64,000 bases of DNA from MedAcidi-G1 sp000817085 (GTDB lineage Bacteria > Actinomycetota > Acidimicrobiia > Acidimicrobiales > MedAcidi-G1). The stretch covers positions 186,001 to 250,000 of the forward strand of contig JBJLAO010000003.1 of assembly GCA_045568635.1 (NCBI GenBank), read 5' to 3'. The position numbers and the translations under genes were made by a program. The notes beneath the pieces were generated by a model, which was not told the origin of the DNA, did not search any database, and worked only from the letters and a program-made list of their open reading frames with translations. This document shows positions 50,900 through 60,629 of this stretch, in pieces. Numbering within the stretch: the stretch's first letter is position 1; every line of letters starts with the position of its first letter.

Positions 50900-52162
50900 A
50901 TGATTAATGACATTACTCTCAATGAGTTTGAAAGTAAGGCAAGAAACTGGCTCGATGCAAATGCTCAGAAAAAACAGGCTGTATCCGAAAAAGAAGCTGA
51001 GTGGGGAGAAGGTGAATTTAGCGTTTCCGTTTTTCATAATCTGACCTTCGAAGAAGAAAGAGATCTACTTCAAGAGGCGGCAGAATGGCAAATAGCTAAA
51101 TCAGAAGAGGGTTACCACGCAATTACATGGCCAACCCAATACGGCGGTTTAGATCTACCTATTGAATATGCCAGAGCTTTCGCTCGTCTGGAATCTGACT
51201 ATATTACTCCTTCACGTCACGAAACTTTTAGTGTCACGACGCGCTTAATCGCTCCAACAGTTCTTCATTACGGCACTGATGATCAGAAAGACGAGCTACT
51301 TTCAGATCTTTTCAGTGCAAGAATTTACTGCTGTCAGCTTTTTTCTGAACCTGGAACTGGAAGTGACTTAGCAGGTCTTGGGTGCAAGGCCGTTAAAGAT
51401 GGTGATGAATGGGTAATAAATGGTCAAAAAGTTTGGAGTTCAGGCGCCCAATTCAGTCAATGGGGTGAACTAATCGCCCGAACACATTTTGATCAACCAA
51501 AACACAAAGGAATGACCGCTTTCATAATTCCAATGGATTTGCCAGGAATTGAAATAAGGCAAATAAGGCAAATGAGCGGCGGAACTTCATTTAATGAAGT
51601 TTTTTTCAGCGATGTTAGAGTCCCGGATAACCTCCGTCTAGGACCTGAAGGAGAGGGCTGGGGGGTCGCTTTAACTACGTTGAGCTTTGAAAGGGATCAT
51701 TCCGACTCTGATGGAGGTGGCCGAGCAGGTGGAAAATGGAGTCAACTTCTCGACACCGCAAAATCTTTGGACCTTCTTCAAGATCCTCAAATTCGCCAAC
51801 GGCTCATGGAGGTGTATACCCAAACCCAAATTCAGCGCTTTGTAAATAGAAGAGCTGCGGACTTAAGGAAATCTGGAAAACCGCCAGGACCAGAAGGGTC
51901 ACTTGGGAAACTTCTCTGGACAGAAGGTATGGGACTTATGTCTGACGTGGTGAGTGAAATACTCGGTCCGCGCCTCATAGCAGATACCGAAACTTGGGGC
52001 ACTTATGAATGGGGCGAGCACGTTCTAGGAGCACCCGGTTACAGAATCGCAGGTGGTTCAGATGAAATTCAAAGAAATATTATAGGTGAACGAGTTCTAG
52101 GTCTACCAAAAGAACCAGATCCATACAAAGGTCTACCGTGGGAGGAAATCCCAAAAAATTAG
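50900..52162 (+). CDS. Acyl-CoA dehydrogenase
   Basis: A 420-residue FAD enzyme with the substrate/flavin motif SEPGTGSDLAGL, IRQMSGGTSFNEVFFSDVRVP, and the C-terminal GGSDEIQRNIIGERVLGLP. It introduces a double bond into an acyl-CoA and passes electrons to ETF, whose beta subunit gene is at the left end of the window. An N-terminal stretch of about 60 residues is more divergent, as in the long-chain and steroid-side-chain FadE-type group. Stand-alone gene, 18 bases from a convergent P450 gene. Confidence 0.93.
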   Translation: MINDITLNEFESKARNWLDANAQKKQAVSEKEAEWGEGEFSVSVFHNLTFEEERDLLQEAAEWQIAKSEEGYHAITWPTQYGGLDLPIEYARAFARLESDYITPSRHETFSVTTRLIAPTVLHYGTDDQKDELLSDLFSARIYCCQLFSEPGTGSDLAGLGCKAVKDGDEWVINGQKVWSSGAQFSQWGELIARTHFDQPKHKGMTAFIIPMDLPGIEIRQIRQMSGGTSFNEVFFSDVRVPDNLRLGPEGEGWGVALTTLSFERDHSDSDGGGRAGGKWSQLLDTAKSLDLLQDPQIRQRLMEVYTQTQIQRFVNRRAADLRKSGKPPGPEGSLGKLLWTEGMGLMSDVVSEILGPRLIADTETWGTYEWGEHVLGAPGYRIAGGSDEIQRNIIGERVLGLPKEPDPYKGLPWEEIPKN

Positions 52163-52180
52163 AACTACGAAATAACCTTG

Positions 52181-53464
52181 TTACGAAGGATTAATTTCTA
52201 TTTCTAATGATTTCAAACCTCTGAGCATAAAACTTGGCAAATAATCAAAATTATTTGCAGCTGTCAACTCAAAAGAATCTATTCGTTTAACCAATTCTTC
52301 TAAGGCGACACGAAGTTCAAGCCTCGCCAAACTCGCACCTAGGCAGTAATGGGCACCTTTGCCAAAAGCTAAATGACTAAACAAGTCATCCCTATCCGGA
52401 TCAAAGGTATCACCATTAGGGAAAACGCTCTCGTCGCGATTAGCTGATGCGAACATCACAACCATCCTTGTGCCTGCTGCAATTTTTGTGCCTGCAACCT
52501 CTACATCACGCTTAGCGAATCGCCAAAATCCTTGTGTTGGAGTAGTCATTCTTATCGTTTCTTCTACTACTTTTCCAGCTCTCTCCGGATCATCTCTTAG
52601 CATCTTCCACTGTTCAGGGTTTTCGCCAAGCAAACGCATCATTTCTGTCAATGTTTTAGTAGTAGTTTCATTTCCTGCTACTACAAGCTGGGAAATGATG
52701 CTAAGCATTTCTTCCATAGTAAGTGGTTCATCAGGAAGATCCGGATCCTCATCTTTATCTATGCGTGCGTTGAGTAGATTTGTGAGGATATCATCTTCGG
52801 GATTTTCCCGACGTTTCTCAAATTGTTCTGCAAAATAATGCTGAAATTCGATAATTCCTTTTTCATGCACTAAACGTTGATCATCAGAAAGAGCAGTACC
52901 GATTGCCGCAATATTATCATCGCTCCAGCGTTTAAAGTCTGCCAAACGGTCTTCTGGAACATTTAGCGCCTTGGCAATTGTCCTAACTGGCAACGGAACT
53001 GCGAATTTCTTAACAAACTCAACTTTGTCTTCGTTTATAAATGAATCAATCAAGCCAGATGAAATTTCTCTTATGTTTGGCTCTAGTGAACTCACAGCAC
53101 GTGCAGTAAAAGCTTTATTTACCAACTTCCTATACCGAGTTTGATCCGGTGGATCAATGGTTAACATCGTTCCTATCCGTTTGTAGCCACCTTCTTCTTT
53201 GTAAAGTTTTCGAATCCGGTCTGCTAATTCAGCATTAACTGGCATTGCTGCGCCACCACCGGTTTCTGACGAGAAAGTATCCGTATCTTTAATTATCTCT
53301 AAGACATCGTCGTATCGAGTTACTAAAACTATCGGAACTCCCGCCACTTCAGTTGAGTACACAGGATGCTCCTCGCGCATCTTTTCGTAATAAAGATGTG
53401 GACATTGCTGCACAGCAGGATCCAAAAGTTTAAAGCCTTCCAAACTAACGGATTCTTCTATCAT
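52181..53464 (-). CDS. Cytochrome P450 (bacterial soluble type) 3
   Basis: A 427-residue P450 with heme loop FGKGAHYCLGASL (Cys374), I-helix AGNETT, and MLTIDPPDQTRYRKLVNKAFTAR near residue 105. Soluble class I type. It shares most features with the P450 at 62307-63587, suggesting a local paralogue. No ferredoxin or ferredoxin reductase gene is adjacent. A 62-base gap separates it from the downstream end of the swivel-domain gene transcribed in the same direction. Confidence 0.93.
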   Translation of the reverse strand: MIEESVSLEGFKLLDPAVQQCPHLYYEKMREEHPVYSTEVAGVPIVLVTRYDDVLEIIKDTDTFSSETGGGAAMPVNAELADRIRKLYKEEGGYKRIGTMLTIDPPDQTRYRKLVNKAFTARAVSSLEPNIREISSGLIDSFINEDKVEFVKKFAVPLPVRTIAKALNVPEDRLADFKRWSDDNIAAIGTALSDDQRLVHEKGIIEFQHYFAEQFEKRRENPEDDILTNLLNARIDKDEDPDLPDEPLTMEEMLSIISQLVVAGNETTTKTLTEMMRLLGENPEQWKMLRDDPERAGKVVEETIRMTTPTQGFWRFAKRDVEVAGTKIAAGTRMVVMFASANRDESVFPNGDTFDPDRDDLFSHLAFGKGAHYCLGASLARLELRVALEELVKRIDSFELTAANNFDYLPSFMLRGLKSLEIEINPS

Positions 53465-53526
53465 CTAATTACTCCTGTTTTGAGCAAAACTCTTAATAAC
53501 TTTACTGATTATAAGCATCTTTAATT

Positions 53527-55266
53527 TCATTCAGAAACCAAAGTAACTTGTCCCGTGTCTCCATTAACTTCAATCTCTGCTCCATCTGGTATTCGTTTTG
53601 TAGCATCAGTTGCAGCTACTACGCATGGTAGCCCTAGTTCACGACTGACTATGACAGCATGACTTATCTGACCACCTACATTCACTACAACTGCTCCTGC
53701 TGTCATGAATAAAGGCGTCCAGGCAGGATCCGTCAGTGGCGCTATCAAAATTTCTCCAGGTTCCAGCCCACGGGGATCAGAAGGGTCAGTTACTACTCTG
53801 GCTCTACCACGATAGGTTCCCGGACACCCCGGAACACCTTGAAGAACTTCTCCTACCGAAGCTGGTTCCATTTCGTCATCGCCACGTACCTCCCATTCAG
53901 TCATAGGAGGCACAACTCCATCTTTTACAAAAAATGGTGGTTCAATCGTCCACAACTGTTCATAATCGCTTGCACGTTCAGCTAGCTGCTCCGTGAAGTC
54001 CGAAGGATTGGAAACAAAAGATTCCAGCTCTTCGTCTAAAAGCATAAAAATATGAGTTGGCTCTTCAAGATGCCCTTCAGCTGCCATACGGTTACCTAAT
54101 TCATAAAAAATTACGCGTGACTCGTTTATGACTCTCACCAAATTAGTTTTGGTTCTCTCGCGAAACTCCATCATGTTCCCAGCTACCAAAGCACCTTCAA
54201 ACATTCCTACCAATTCTTCATTACCCATCTCTGCAAGAGTTGCCCGGATGCTTGCGATCACTTCTTGACGTTCAGTAGTTTTTACTGACTGCCTAATTTC
54301 TGGTGCTTCACTGTCATCCTGTAATCTGACCCGATCAAGAAGAGCCAACGCCAGTTCAGGTTTGGTCTCCCAACTGTTAGCGCTCACTTCCCATTCATTC
54401 GGGCCTCGGCAACCGAAACGGAAAATAAAATCAGTCCAATCAAGTAAAAAATCGGTTACATCCGAATCGTCTAAAGAATCCAAACGATCCAAAAGGCCTT
54501 CCACTCCCGCATCAAATTGACCGGTAAGAAGCCCAGAGTTACGAACCTTTCGGGAAATATCCCAAAGCACGAATGAGGGTTCAGCCGAGTCGACACTACC
54601 TAAACCTGACAATACCTTCATTGGAATTGACGGATCGCCAATTGCTTCACCAACTGCAAAAAGTAATCCTGGAGCCAACCCAGATCCAGATGAAGTTAAA
54701 CAATGCAACGTAAAGCCTGAATGGTGCAAGGGTTGAATTTCTCTTATTCTCGATAAAAGTTCGTTTGACGAAGTTGAAGAAATATCAGGTCTATTTGCGC
54801 GGAGTGCTATCGTCTCTTCTCTTCCCTGATCAAGTTCGGGCCATTCATTAAGGGTCATTATCCAACCCGTGTGAGTATTAATACCATCTACTAGGTCAGG
54901 ACGCTCATCATCGGGATGCGGTTCATAAGGTGGAACATCTGGGTGATCACCAAAAAATGCCATGTCGAGTTGTTCGACGGTTAATGCAGGATTTCTAACG
55001 CCTTGCATTCGAACATTCGAAAGATTTATGTAGAAATACCCACCAAAAAATCCAACTGCTTCAGGCCTTACCTGAGCCATTTCGCCTTCGGCTATGTTTC
55101 CTGTTCTTACGTAGCCGTCTCTCCATCCTTGAAGCATCGCGTTTTCCCATGAATAAGTCTGTCCTAATGGAGTCGCAGGCGTAGCCAAAACTTCACCTGC
55201 ATTAGCTCTCGTATAATGAGGCCACCGCTCACTTGGAGTCCAATCACAAAACCATTTTTCGATCAT
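53527..55266 (-). CDS. PEP-utiliser swivelling-domain protein without ATP-grasp
   Basis: A 579-residue protein whose last 110 residues form the phosphohistidine swivelling domain of PEP synthase/rifampicin phosphotransferase type: GCPGTYRGRARVV, then GGQISHAVIVSRELGLP with the phosphorylatable His536. The N-terminal 460 residues do not show an ATP-grasp nucleotide domain or PEP-binding barrel. They contain helix-rich sequence resembling the middle and C-terminal half of rifampicin-type phosphotransferases. GGGAGGGAG precedes the ATG and only 96 bases separate it from a divergent gene, so there is no room for a missing N-terminal domain. An ATP-grasp partner elsewhere (a split enzyme) is a likely explanation. 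Confidence 0.75.
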   Translation of the reverse strand: MIEKWFCDWTPSERWPHYTRANAGEVLATPATPLGQTYSWENAMLQGWRDGYVRTGNIAEGEMAQVRPEAVGFFGGYFYINLSNVRMQGVRNPALTVEQLDMAFFGDHPDVPPYEPHPDDERPDLVDGINTHTGWIMTLNEWPELDQGREETIALRANRPDISSTSSNELLSRIREIQPLHHSGFTLHCLTSSGSGLAPGLLFAVGEAIGDPSIPMKVLSGLGSVDSAEPSFVLWDISRKVRNSGLLTGQFDAGVEGLLDRLDSLDDSDVTDFLLDWTDFIFRFGCRGPNEWEVSANSWETKPELALALLDRVRLQDDSEAPEIRQSVKTTERQEVIASIRATLAEMGNEELVGMFEGALVAGNMMEFRERTKTNLVRVINESRVIFYELGNRMAAEGHLEEPTHIFMLLDEELESFVSNPSDFTEQLAERASDYEQLWTIEPPFFVKDGVVPPMTEWEVRGDDEMEPASVGEVLQGVPGCPGTYRGRARVVTDPSDPRGLEPGEILIAPLTDPAWTPLFMTAGAVVVNVGGQISHAVIVSRELGLPCVVAATDATKRIPDGAEIEVNGDTGQVTLVSE

Positions 55267-55362
55267 TTTTTCTCCCTCCCGAAATTCAAGAATATCGTCA
55301 CTCGAGTCACAGTAACTATCCGGCTGGGATTATCATAGTTAATGTCTGATAAGGAATAAAAT

Positions 55363-57519
55363 ATGGTCTCTTCAACAAGTCAAACTTTTTGCCGTATCTG
55401 TCACGCAGCTTGCCCAGTCGAGGTAGAAATTGAGGAAAATAAGGTCATTTCGGTTCGAGGAGTTAAAGAGGATCCTCTTTTCAAGGGGTACACCTGTATT
55501 AAAGGAAGACAAATTCCTGATCAAATAAATTCTCAGGAACGACTAAGATTCCACCTTAAAAAAACCAAAGACGGTCATTTTGAAGAAGTTTCAAGGGCTA
55601 ATGGGCTTGACGAAGTCGCAAAAAAACTAGAAGAAATCATCAAACAGTACGGTTCTGGCGCGGTTGCAAGTTACACAGGCACAGGTGGCTATCAAAGTTC
55701 CTGCGCATTAGCGACTGCTGAAGCTTGGCATAAAGGAATTGGATCACATCAGCTGTACACATCGGTAACAATAGATCAACCCGCTAAAACTACTGCCCCT
55801 ATGCGTACAGGCGCTTGGGGTGCAGGTATTCACAACTTTCGTGACTCAGATATTTTTCTTGCTGTTGGTAACAACCCAATGGTTTCTAGTTACAGCCCGC
55901 TTGGTGGTCTTCAAGGAACTGATCCATTTACAAAAATGCGGGAAGCAAAGAAAAAGGGAATGAAGCTTATAGTTATAGACCCTAGAGAAACTGAACTTGC
56001 ATCTTCGGCTGATATACATTTGCAACCCATTCCTGGTGAAGATCCAACTCTTTTAGCAGGACTTTTAAATGTTATTTTTGAAAAATCTATTTACGATCAT
56101 AATTTTTGCGATGAATGGGTTGAACCTTCAACACTGAATAGTTTGATCAAATCGATTTCAAGATTTACTCCCGAATACGTTTCGAAACGTTGCGATGTTG
56201 ATCAGGGTGCGATAATTGAAGCAGCATTGATGTTTGCAAATGGGAAAAAAGGAGGCGCAGGGACGGGAACGGGCCCTAGTATGGCTCCTCATTCGAGTCT
56301 GACAGAACATCTAATAATCTGTCTCAATGTTATTTGTGGACGCTACAACCGTGAAGGAGATTTAGTAGAAAGTGGCAATTTCTTATATCCTGACTCGCCA
56401 AGATTAGCTCAAGTGATACCCGCAAAAGATCCAACTCCTGGACCTCCTTCTAGATTTAGAAATCTACGTGGTTATAGAGGTCAAATGCCTTGTTCTACTT
56501 TGGCTGATGAAATCCTTGAACCTGGAGAAGGTCAAATACGTGCGTTGATAGTTAGTGGGGGTAATCCCGTTGTCGCTTTCCCTGATCAAGAACTAACAAT
56601 GAGTGCACTCAAAGACTTGGATCTATTGGTTGTTTTAGATCACCGAATGACGGCTACTGCAGAATTGGCTGATTATATATTCGCTCCAAGGTTGGCTCTA
56701 GAAAGAGCTGATGTTCCTCACTTGATGGACCGCTGGTTTGCTGCCCCTTATACGAATTACACCGATGCTGTCGTAGAGGCTGAATCTGAGCTCATTGCAG
56801 AGTGGGAATTCTTCTGGGAGATTGCGTGTCGAATGAACACTCCTATTGCCTTGTCTGGTGGGGAACTACCACTTGATCATAAACCTACAGATGATGAGGT
56901 AATTGATCTCGTCTATTCAGAGGCAAGAATGCCTATGGACCAAATTAGAGAAAATCGAGGAATCATTCACGCTGGTAAAGAATATGTTGTGCAACCTGCA
57001 GATCCTGGCTGCACTTCAAAATTTAACCTCATGCCCGATGGTATTCAGGTAGAAATCGATCAAGTTTTTGCGGAAGTAACAGGGGCGGAGCTATGGCCAG
57101 GATTTAACCCTGCCATTCATACTTTTCGACTAATAAGCCGTCGCCTCAAAGATGTACTCAACTCGTTGGGAACTGAACTACCTAAGATTGCTGCAAGATC
57201 TACCACTAACTACGCGTATATGAGCCCTGATGACATGAAAGATCTAAAAATCAGTGATGATGATTTAATCGATATTAGTTCCCCTAGATCGACTATCACC
57301 GGTGTCGCTAAAGCAGACAAAACTCTTAGACGTGGAATAGTTTCAATGGCACATTCTTGGGGCGGCACATCACTAACTGATGAAAAGGTCAGAGATATTG
57401 GAACACCCACCAGTCGTTTGACTTCTGCAAGAGAAGCAATAGACCCAATAAACGGGATGGTTGTATCCAGTGCCATACCCGTACAGGTGCAACTTACAAA
57501 AGAATTTTCTACAAACTAA
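55363..57519 (+). CDS. Molybdopterin-dependent oxidoreductase (DMSO reductase superfamily)
   Basis: A 718-residue protein with an N-terminal [4Fe-4S] motif (Cys10-x2-Cys13-x3-Cys17-x27-Cys45), a molybdopterin-binding body (AVGNNPMVSSYSPLGG, VIDPRETELASSADIHLQPIPGED), and a C-terminal dinucleotide-binding domain. There is no twin-arginine signal, so it is cytoplasmic. Neither an Fe-S electron-transfer subunit nor a membrane anchor gene is next to it. The superfamily includes formate dehydrogenases, nitrate reductases and hydroxylases; substrate cannot be read. A cytosolic formate dehydrogenase would suit the folate pathway, but the motifs are not specific. AAGGAA precedes the ATG. Confidence 0.88.
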   Translation: MVSSTSQTFCRICHAACPVEVEIEENKVISVRGVKEDPLFKGYTCIKGRQIPDQINSQERLRFHLKKTKDGHFEEVSRANGLDEVAKKLEEIIKQYGSGAVASYTGTGGYQSSCALATAEAWHKGIGSHQLYTSVTIDQPAKTTAPMRTGAWGAGIHNFRDSDIFLAVGNNPMVSSYSPLGGLQGTDPFTKMREAKKKGMKLIVIDPRETELASSADIHLQPIPGEDPTLLAGLLNVIFEKSIYDHNFCDEWVEPSTLNSLIKSISRFTPEYVSKRCDVDQGAIIEAALMFANGKKGGAGTGTGPSMAPHSSLTEHLIICLNVICGRYNREGDLVESGNFLYPDSPRLAQVIPAKDPTPGPPSRFRNLRGYRGQMPCSTLADEILEPGEGQIRALIVSGGNPVVAFPDQELTMSALKDLDLLVVLDHRMTATAELADYIFAPRLALERADVPHLMDRWFAAPYTNYTDAVVEAESELIAEWEFFWEIACRMNTPIALSGGELPLDHKPTDDEVIDLVYSEARMPMDQIRENRGIIHAGKEYVVQPADPGCTSKFNLMPDGIQVEIDQVFAEVTGAELWPGFNPAIHTFRLISRRLKDVLNSLGTELPKIAARSTTNYAYMSPDDMKDLKISDDDLIDISSPRSTITGVAKADKTLRRGIVSMAHSWGGTSLTDEKVRDIGTPTSRLTSAREAIDPINGMVVSSAIPVQVQLTKEFSTN

Positions 57520-57521
57520 TT

Positions 57522-58715
57522 TTAAAGAATAATCTCTTCTGCCCGGAGCCTGTCGATCGTTTCCTTGTCTCGGTTTAGTTCACCTAGTATTTCATCATTA
57601 TGTTGCCCTAATAATGCCGCAGACTCTCGCATTTCTGCTGGTGTATCTGAAAATCTAGCTGCAGGAACTGGTTGTCTGATTTTTCCTGCCTCTGGATGCT
57701 CCCAAATCCTTAATACTTCATTGTGTAAAACTTGAGGGTCCTCTAGTGTCTCCTCACCTTCCAAAATAGGTCCACATGGCACTTGATGCTCTATAAGTTT
57801 TGGAATGATTTCATCATTGGTCACCTTTTCAAATTCTTTCGCAACTATTTCTCCCAACGCAGCAAAGTTTTCTGGATTGGAAATTGCTGCCAAGCTGCTA
57901 AATCTTTCATCTTCACAAAGCTCATCTCTTCCTAAGGCACGTAGAAGTCCAAATCTTTGCTTGTCATTAGCCGCAAAGTAAATCAGTTGCCCATCTGAAG
58001 TGTTTGTTATGTTGTAAACCTTTGCGAGTGTAATTCCTGGGCTTACATCATCATCTAGCATCGTCAGATCCATCATTCCGTCAACCCAGAAAAAATACAA
58101 ACACGAATCAAGCATGGGAATTTGCAAAAACTGACCCTCACCTGTTCGTTCACGCGAAAAAAGAGCAGCTGTGATTGCTTGTGCTGAAGTAAGCGCGGTA
58201 CTTTTATCTGCCACAAGATTCCTGACTAAATCCGGAAAAGGAATCAGTGGATTTAATTGACGGCTGACCATGCTAGTCAAGCCTTGAATGACCGGATCTA
58301 AAACAGGTCTATCCGAGTATGGACCGTCTGGTCCAAAGCCACTTATTGAACAGTAAATCAGTTTTGGATTGACTGCTTTCAGTTCGTCATAACTCAGACC
58401 TAAACGTTCGATGGCTCCTGGACGAAAATTCTGAATGAATACATCAGCTTTTTCTACCAAATCAATAACTATCTGCTTACCCTCTTCTTTCGTTAGGTCA
58501 ACCGCTAAAGAACGCTTACCACGATTGTTGTTAACAAAAAGAGCTGAAATTCCACCTTTTGCAAATGAGGGCAACCTCGTTACATCTCCCCCAACTCCAA
58601 GCGGTTCTACTTTTACGACCTCAGCTCCTTGGTCAGCAAGCAACATGGTAGCTAAAGGTCCGGAAACAACTTGTGTAAGATCCACAACACGAATTCCTTC
58701 TAAAGGCCCTGTCAT
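57522..58715 (-). CDS. CaiB/BaiF-type CoA transferase (family III)
   Basis: A 397-residue family III CoA transferase: VVDLTQVVSGPLATMLLADQGAEVVKVEP at the start, NNRGKRSLAVDL, and Asp170 in LVADKSTALTSAQA, aligned with the catalytic aspartate. It moves CoA between carboxylic acids (formyl-, succinyl-, carnitinyl-, bile-acid or benzylsuccinyl-CoA types). AAAGGGGAG precedes the ATG. It follows the Rieske oxygenase gene by 35 bases in the same direction, so oxygenation and CoA activation may be linked. Confidence 0.92.
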   Translation of the reverse strand: MTGPLEGIRVVDLTQVVSGPLATMLLADQGAEVVKVEPLGVGGDVTRLPSFAKGGISALFVNNNRGKRSLAVDLTKEEGKQIVIDLVEKADVFIQNFRPGAIERLGLSYDELKAVNPKLIYCSISGFGPDGPYSDRPVLDPVIQGLTSMVSRQLNPLIPFPDLVRNLVADKSTALTSAQAITAALFSRERTGEGQFLQIPMLDSCLYFFWVDGMMDLTMLDDDVSPGITLAKVYNITNTSDGQLIYFAANDKQRFGLLRALGRDELCEDERFSSLAAISNPENFAALGEIVAKEFEKVTNDEIIPKLIEHQVPCGPILEGEETLEDPQVLHNEVLRIWEHPEAGKIRQPVPAARFSDTPAEMRESAALLGQHNDEILGELNRDKETIDRLRAEEIIL

Positions 58716-58750
58716 ATCATCTCCCCTTTATTTATTTTTATTTATTGATA

Positions 58751-59938
58751 CTACTTATCCGTTGAATCCTTGAAGAAAGTGGAGACCTCATCATCAGTTG
58801 TATCTAGCATTTTTTCCAGAAACTGATGGAATCTTTGACCCCCACCTTCATTTAGACCGAAATTTACAAATTCTTTCATTCCAGTGTTTAAAGCTCTTTG
58901 TAAACGAAGACCTGTGAAATAATCTTCATCTTCAACGACAATACGCAAAAAATCCATTTGTTTTTTGACTACATCTGCTTGTTCTTCATCTGGAGGTTGA
59001 GTATGTAAAAAAGTTTGAATCGTTTTCGAACTTCCCGGTGTTGATCCCGGAAATAACTGCGACAGCATGTATACCTTTCCATTCGCATCAAAACTTGCGA
59101 TTGAGACATGAGGAAAAATTGTCCACACTCCACCAACTAGCTCTGAGATTAGCCAATCATCTTCGTCTCTTCCTTCAAGTTTTGAAAAGTAGACATCGGG
59201 TCTTGTCGCCCTCTGGTGAGGTCCCCATGAATCATAGACAGCATGGCCGCCCCCTTCAGGTCCGAAAGTATTTCTGTGTAAGACCGGAAGATGGTATAGA
59301 TCTAGATAGCCGTCATATGCGACTTTCCAATTCGGACCTTCAATTACTTGTCTACCAACTACATGACAATCAGCTAAGCCGAGATATTCCAACATTTCTC
59401 CATAGCCGCATAAGAAAGTGTCAATATCTATTACTGGATTTGTATTTAGAGTCACCCAAATCAGTCCAGCACGTTCATCACACGGAAGCTCGACTAAACC
59501 GTTGCACTCGTAGTCAATTTGACCAAAGTGCTCCTCTTCATAAACTCCAACTAATTCACCTTGAGAATTGTATGTCCATGCATGATAAGGGCAAGCATGA
59601 CGTCTCGAAGATCCTGTGCCCTCTGGAACAACCACTGACCCTCTGTGCGTGCAAGAGTTTAGAAATGCTCTTATAACTCTGTCTTCTCCTCGGGTTACCA
59701 AAACAGGGACTCCTAAAATCTCAATTGAATGATAAGAACCTGGTTCACTAAGTTCTGATGAGCAACTCAAAACAAGAGGTAGTCGACGAAAAACATTTTT
59801 CATTTCTAAATTCCATTTATCGGAATTTGTATAATTTTCAGCCGGAACCTGAAAGATTTGATCTACACGATCTTGAGTCCCATTTTGGAAGTGCCTGAGT
59901 CCTCTTTGACCAAAAGCTACTAAACGCTCTTTACTCAT
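58751..59938 (-). CDS. Rieske non-heme iron oxygenase alpha subunit 3
   Basis: A 395-residue oxygenase unrelated at close range to the tandem pair. Rieske ligands are Cys96-x-His98 and Cys116-x2-His119. The iron site is Asp213-x2-His216-x4-His221, with the normal bridging aspartate. GGAGG lies six bases before the ATG. It is upstream of the CoA transferase gene in one operon. An electron-transfer partner is absent from the window. Substrate unknown. Confidence 0.9.
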   Translation of the reverse strand: MSKERLVAFGQRGLRHFQNGTQDRVDQIFQVPAENYTNSDKWNLEMKNVFRRLPLVLSCSSELSEPGSYHSIEILGVPVLVTRGEDRVIRAFLNSCTHRGSVVVPEGTGSSRRHACPYHAWTYNSQGELVGVYEEEHFGQIDYECNGLVELPCDERAGLIWVTLNTNPVIDIDTFLCGYGEMLEYLGLADCHVVGRQVIEGPNWKVAYDGYLDLYHLPVLHRNTFGPEGGGHAVYDSWGPHQRATRPDVYFSKLEGRDEDDWLISELVGGVWTIFPHVSIASFDANGKVYMLSQLFPGSTPGSSKTIQTFLHTQPPDEEQADVVKKQMDFLRIVVEDEDYFTGLRLQRALNTGMKEFVNFGLNEGGGQRFHQFLEKMLDTTDDEVSTFFKDSTDK

Positions 59939-60031
59939 AACACACCTCCTAACAATCTGTACTTTAATTTTAAACTATGGGTAAACAAATTTAACTGTCA
60001 GCACAAACCTTCTATAAAAATCTTTATTTGT

Positions 60032-60541
60032 TTAAATACTTCCCCAAGTCTCTCTATAAATCATGTCCTCAAGTGGTATCCGTGGATGAGATCGCGACGT
60101 TTTAGAACTATTGGCAGGAAAACCCATACCTATAACCATCGGCACGTCATACTCATCAGGAATACTTAAGGCAGCTTTAAGTTCTTTTTGACGATAAACA
60201 GTCATTGGACAGCTAGATAAACCTTCAGAATTAGCAACAATCATTGCGTTCTGTGCCATTCTTCCAATATCAAAATCTGGCCTAAGCCCACCATCTGAGT
60301 GAATAGCAAACACCAGCGCTACAGCCGCATCTTTGACCCAATCACCAAAATCACCACTTTCAGCAACCGAATTTCTACCTTCTTGTTCAGCGACAACCAC
60401 GATTCGACCCGTTTGTCTATTTTTGCCACTTCCCGCCATCCTTGTTGCTTGCAATACTTTCAACAAAATTTCTTCAGGAATTGGGAGATTCTCAAATTCT
60501 CTTTTATCACGTTTTTCTATAACAGCCTTATAAGCATCCAT
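60032..60541 (-). CDS. Nitroreductase-family protein 2
   Basis: A 169-residue protein from the ATG at 60541, where family similarity begins (MDAYKAVIEKRDKREF). Longer frames reach back into the divergent MaoC gene leader. The FMN-loop region reads RMAGSGKNRQTGRIVVV, and IPDEYDVPMVIGMGFP marks the C-terminal part. The protein is shorter than usual nitroreductases (about 200) but shows the main motifs. It may reduce an enone, quinone or flavin. Start assignment is uncertain because no clear ribosome site is seen. Confidence 0.75.
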   Translation of the reverse strand: MDAYKAVIEKRDKREFENLPIPEEILLKVLQATRMAGSGKNRQTGRIVVVAEQEGRNSVAESGDFGDWVKDAAVALVFAIHSDGGLRPDFDIGRMAQNAMIVANSEGLSSCPMTVYRQKELKAALSIPDEYDVPMVIGMGFPANSSKTSRSHPRIPLEDMIYRETWGSI

Positions 60542-60629
60542 ACCTAATAATCGCATTAGTAGCAGGTAAGTGTCTAGATCGGGCATGATAGAAACTTGTA
60601 AAATGTTAAAAATCTTAGAGGAGAGTAAA

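Noticed and set aside
53527..55266. Truncation or frameshift of a full PEP synthase
   Set aside because: The gene has its own strong ribosome site and only 96 bases separate it from the divergent neighbour, with no remnant of an ATP-grasp frame.
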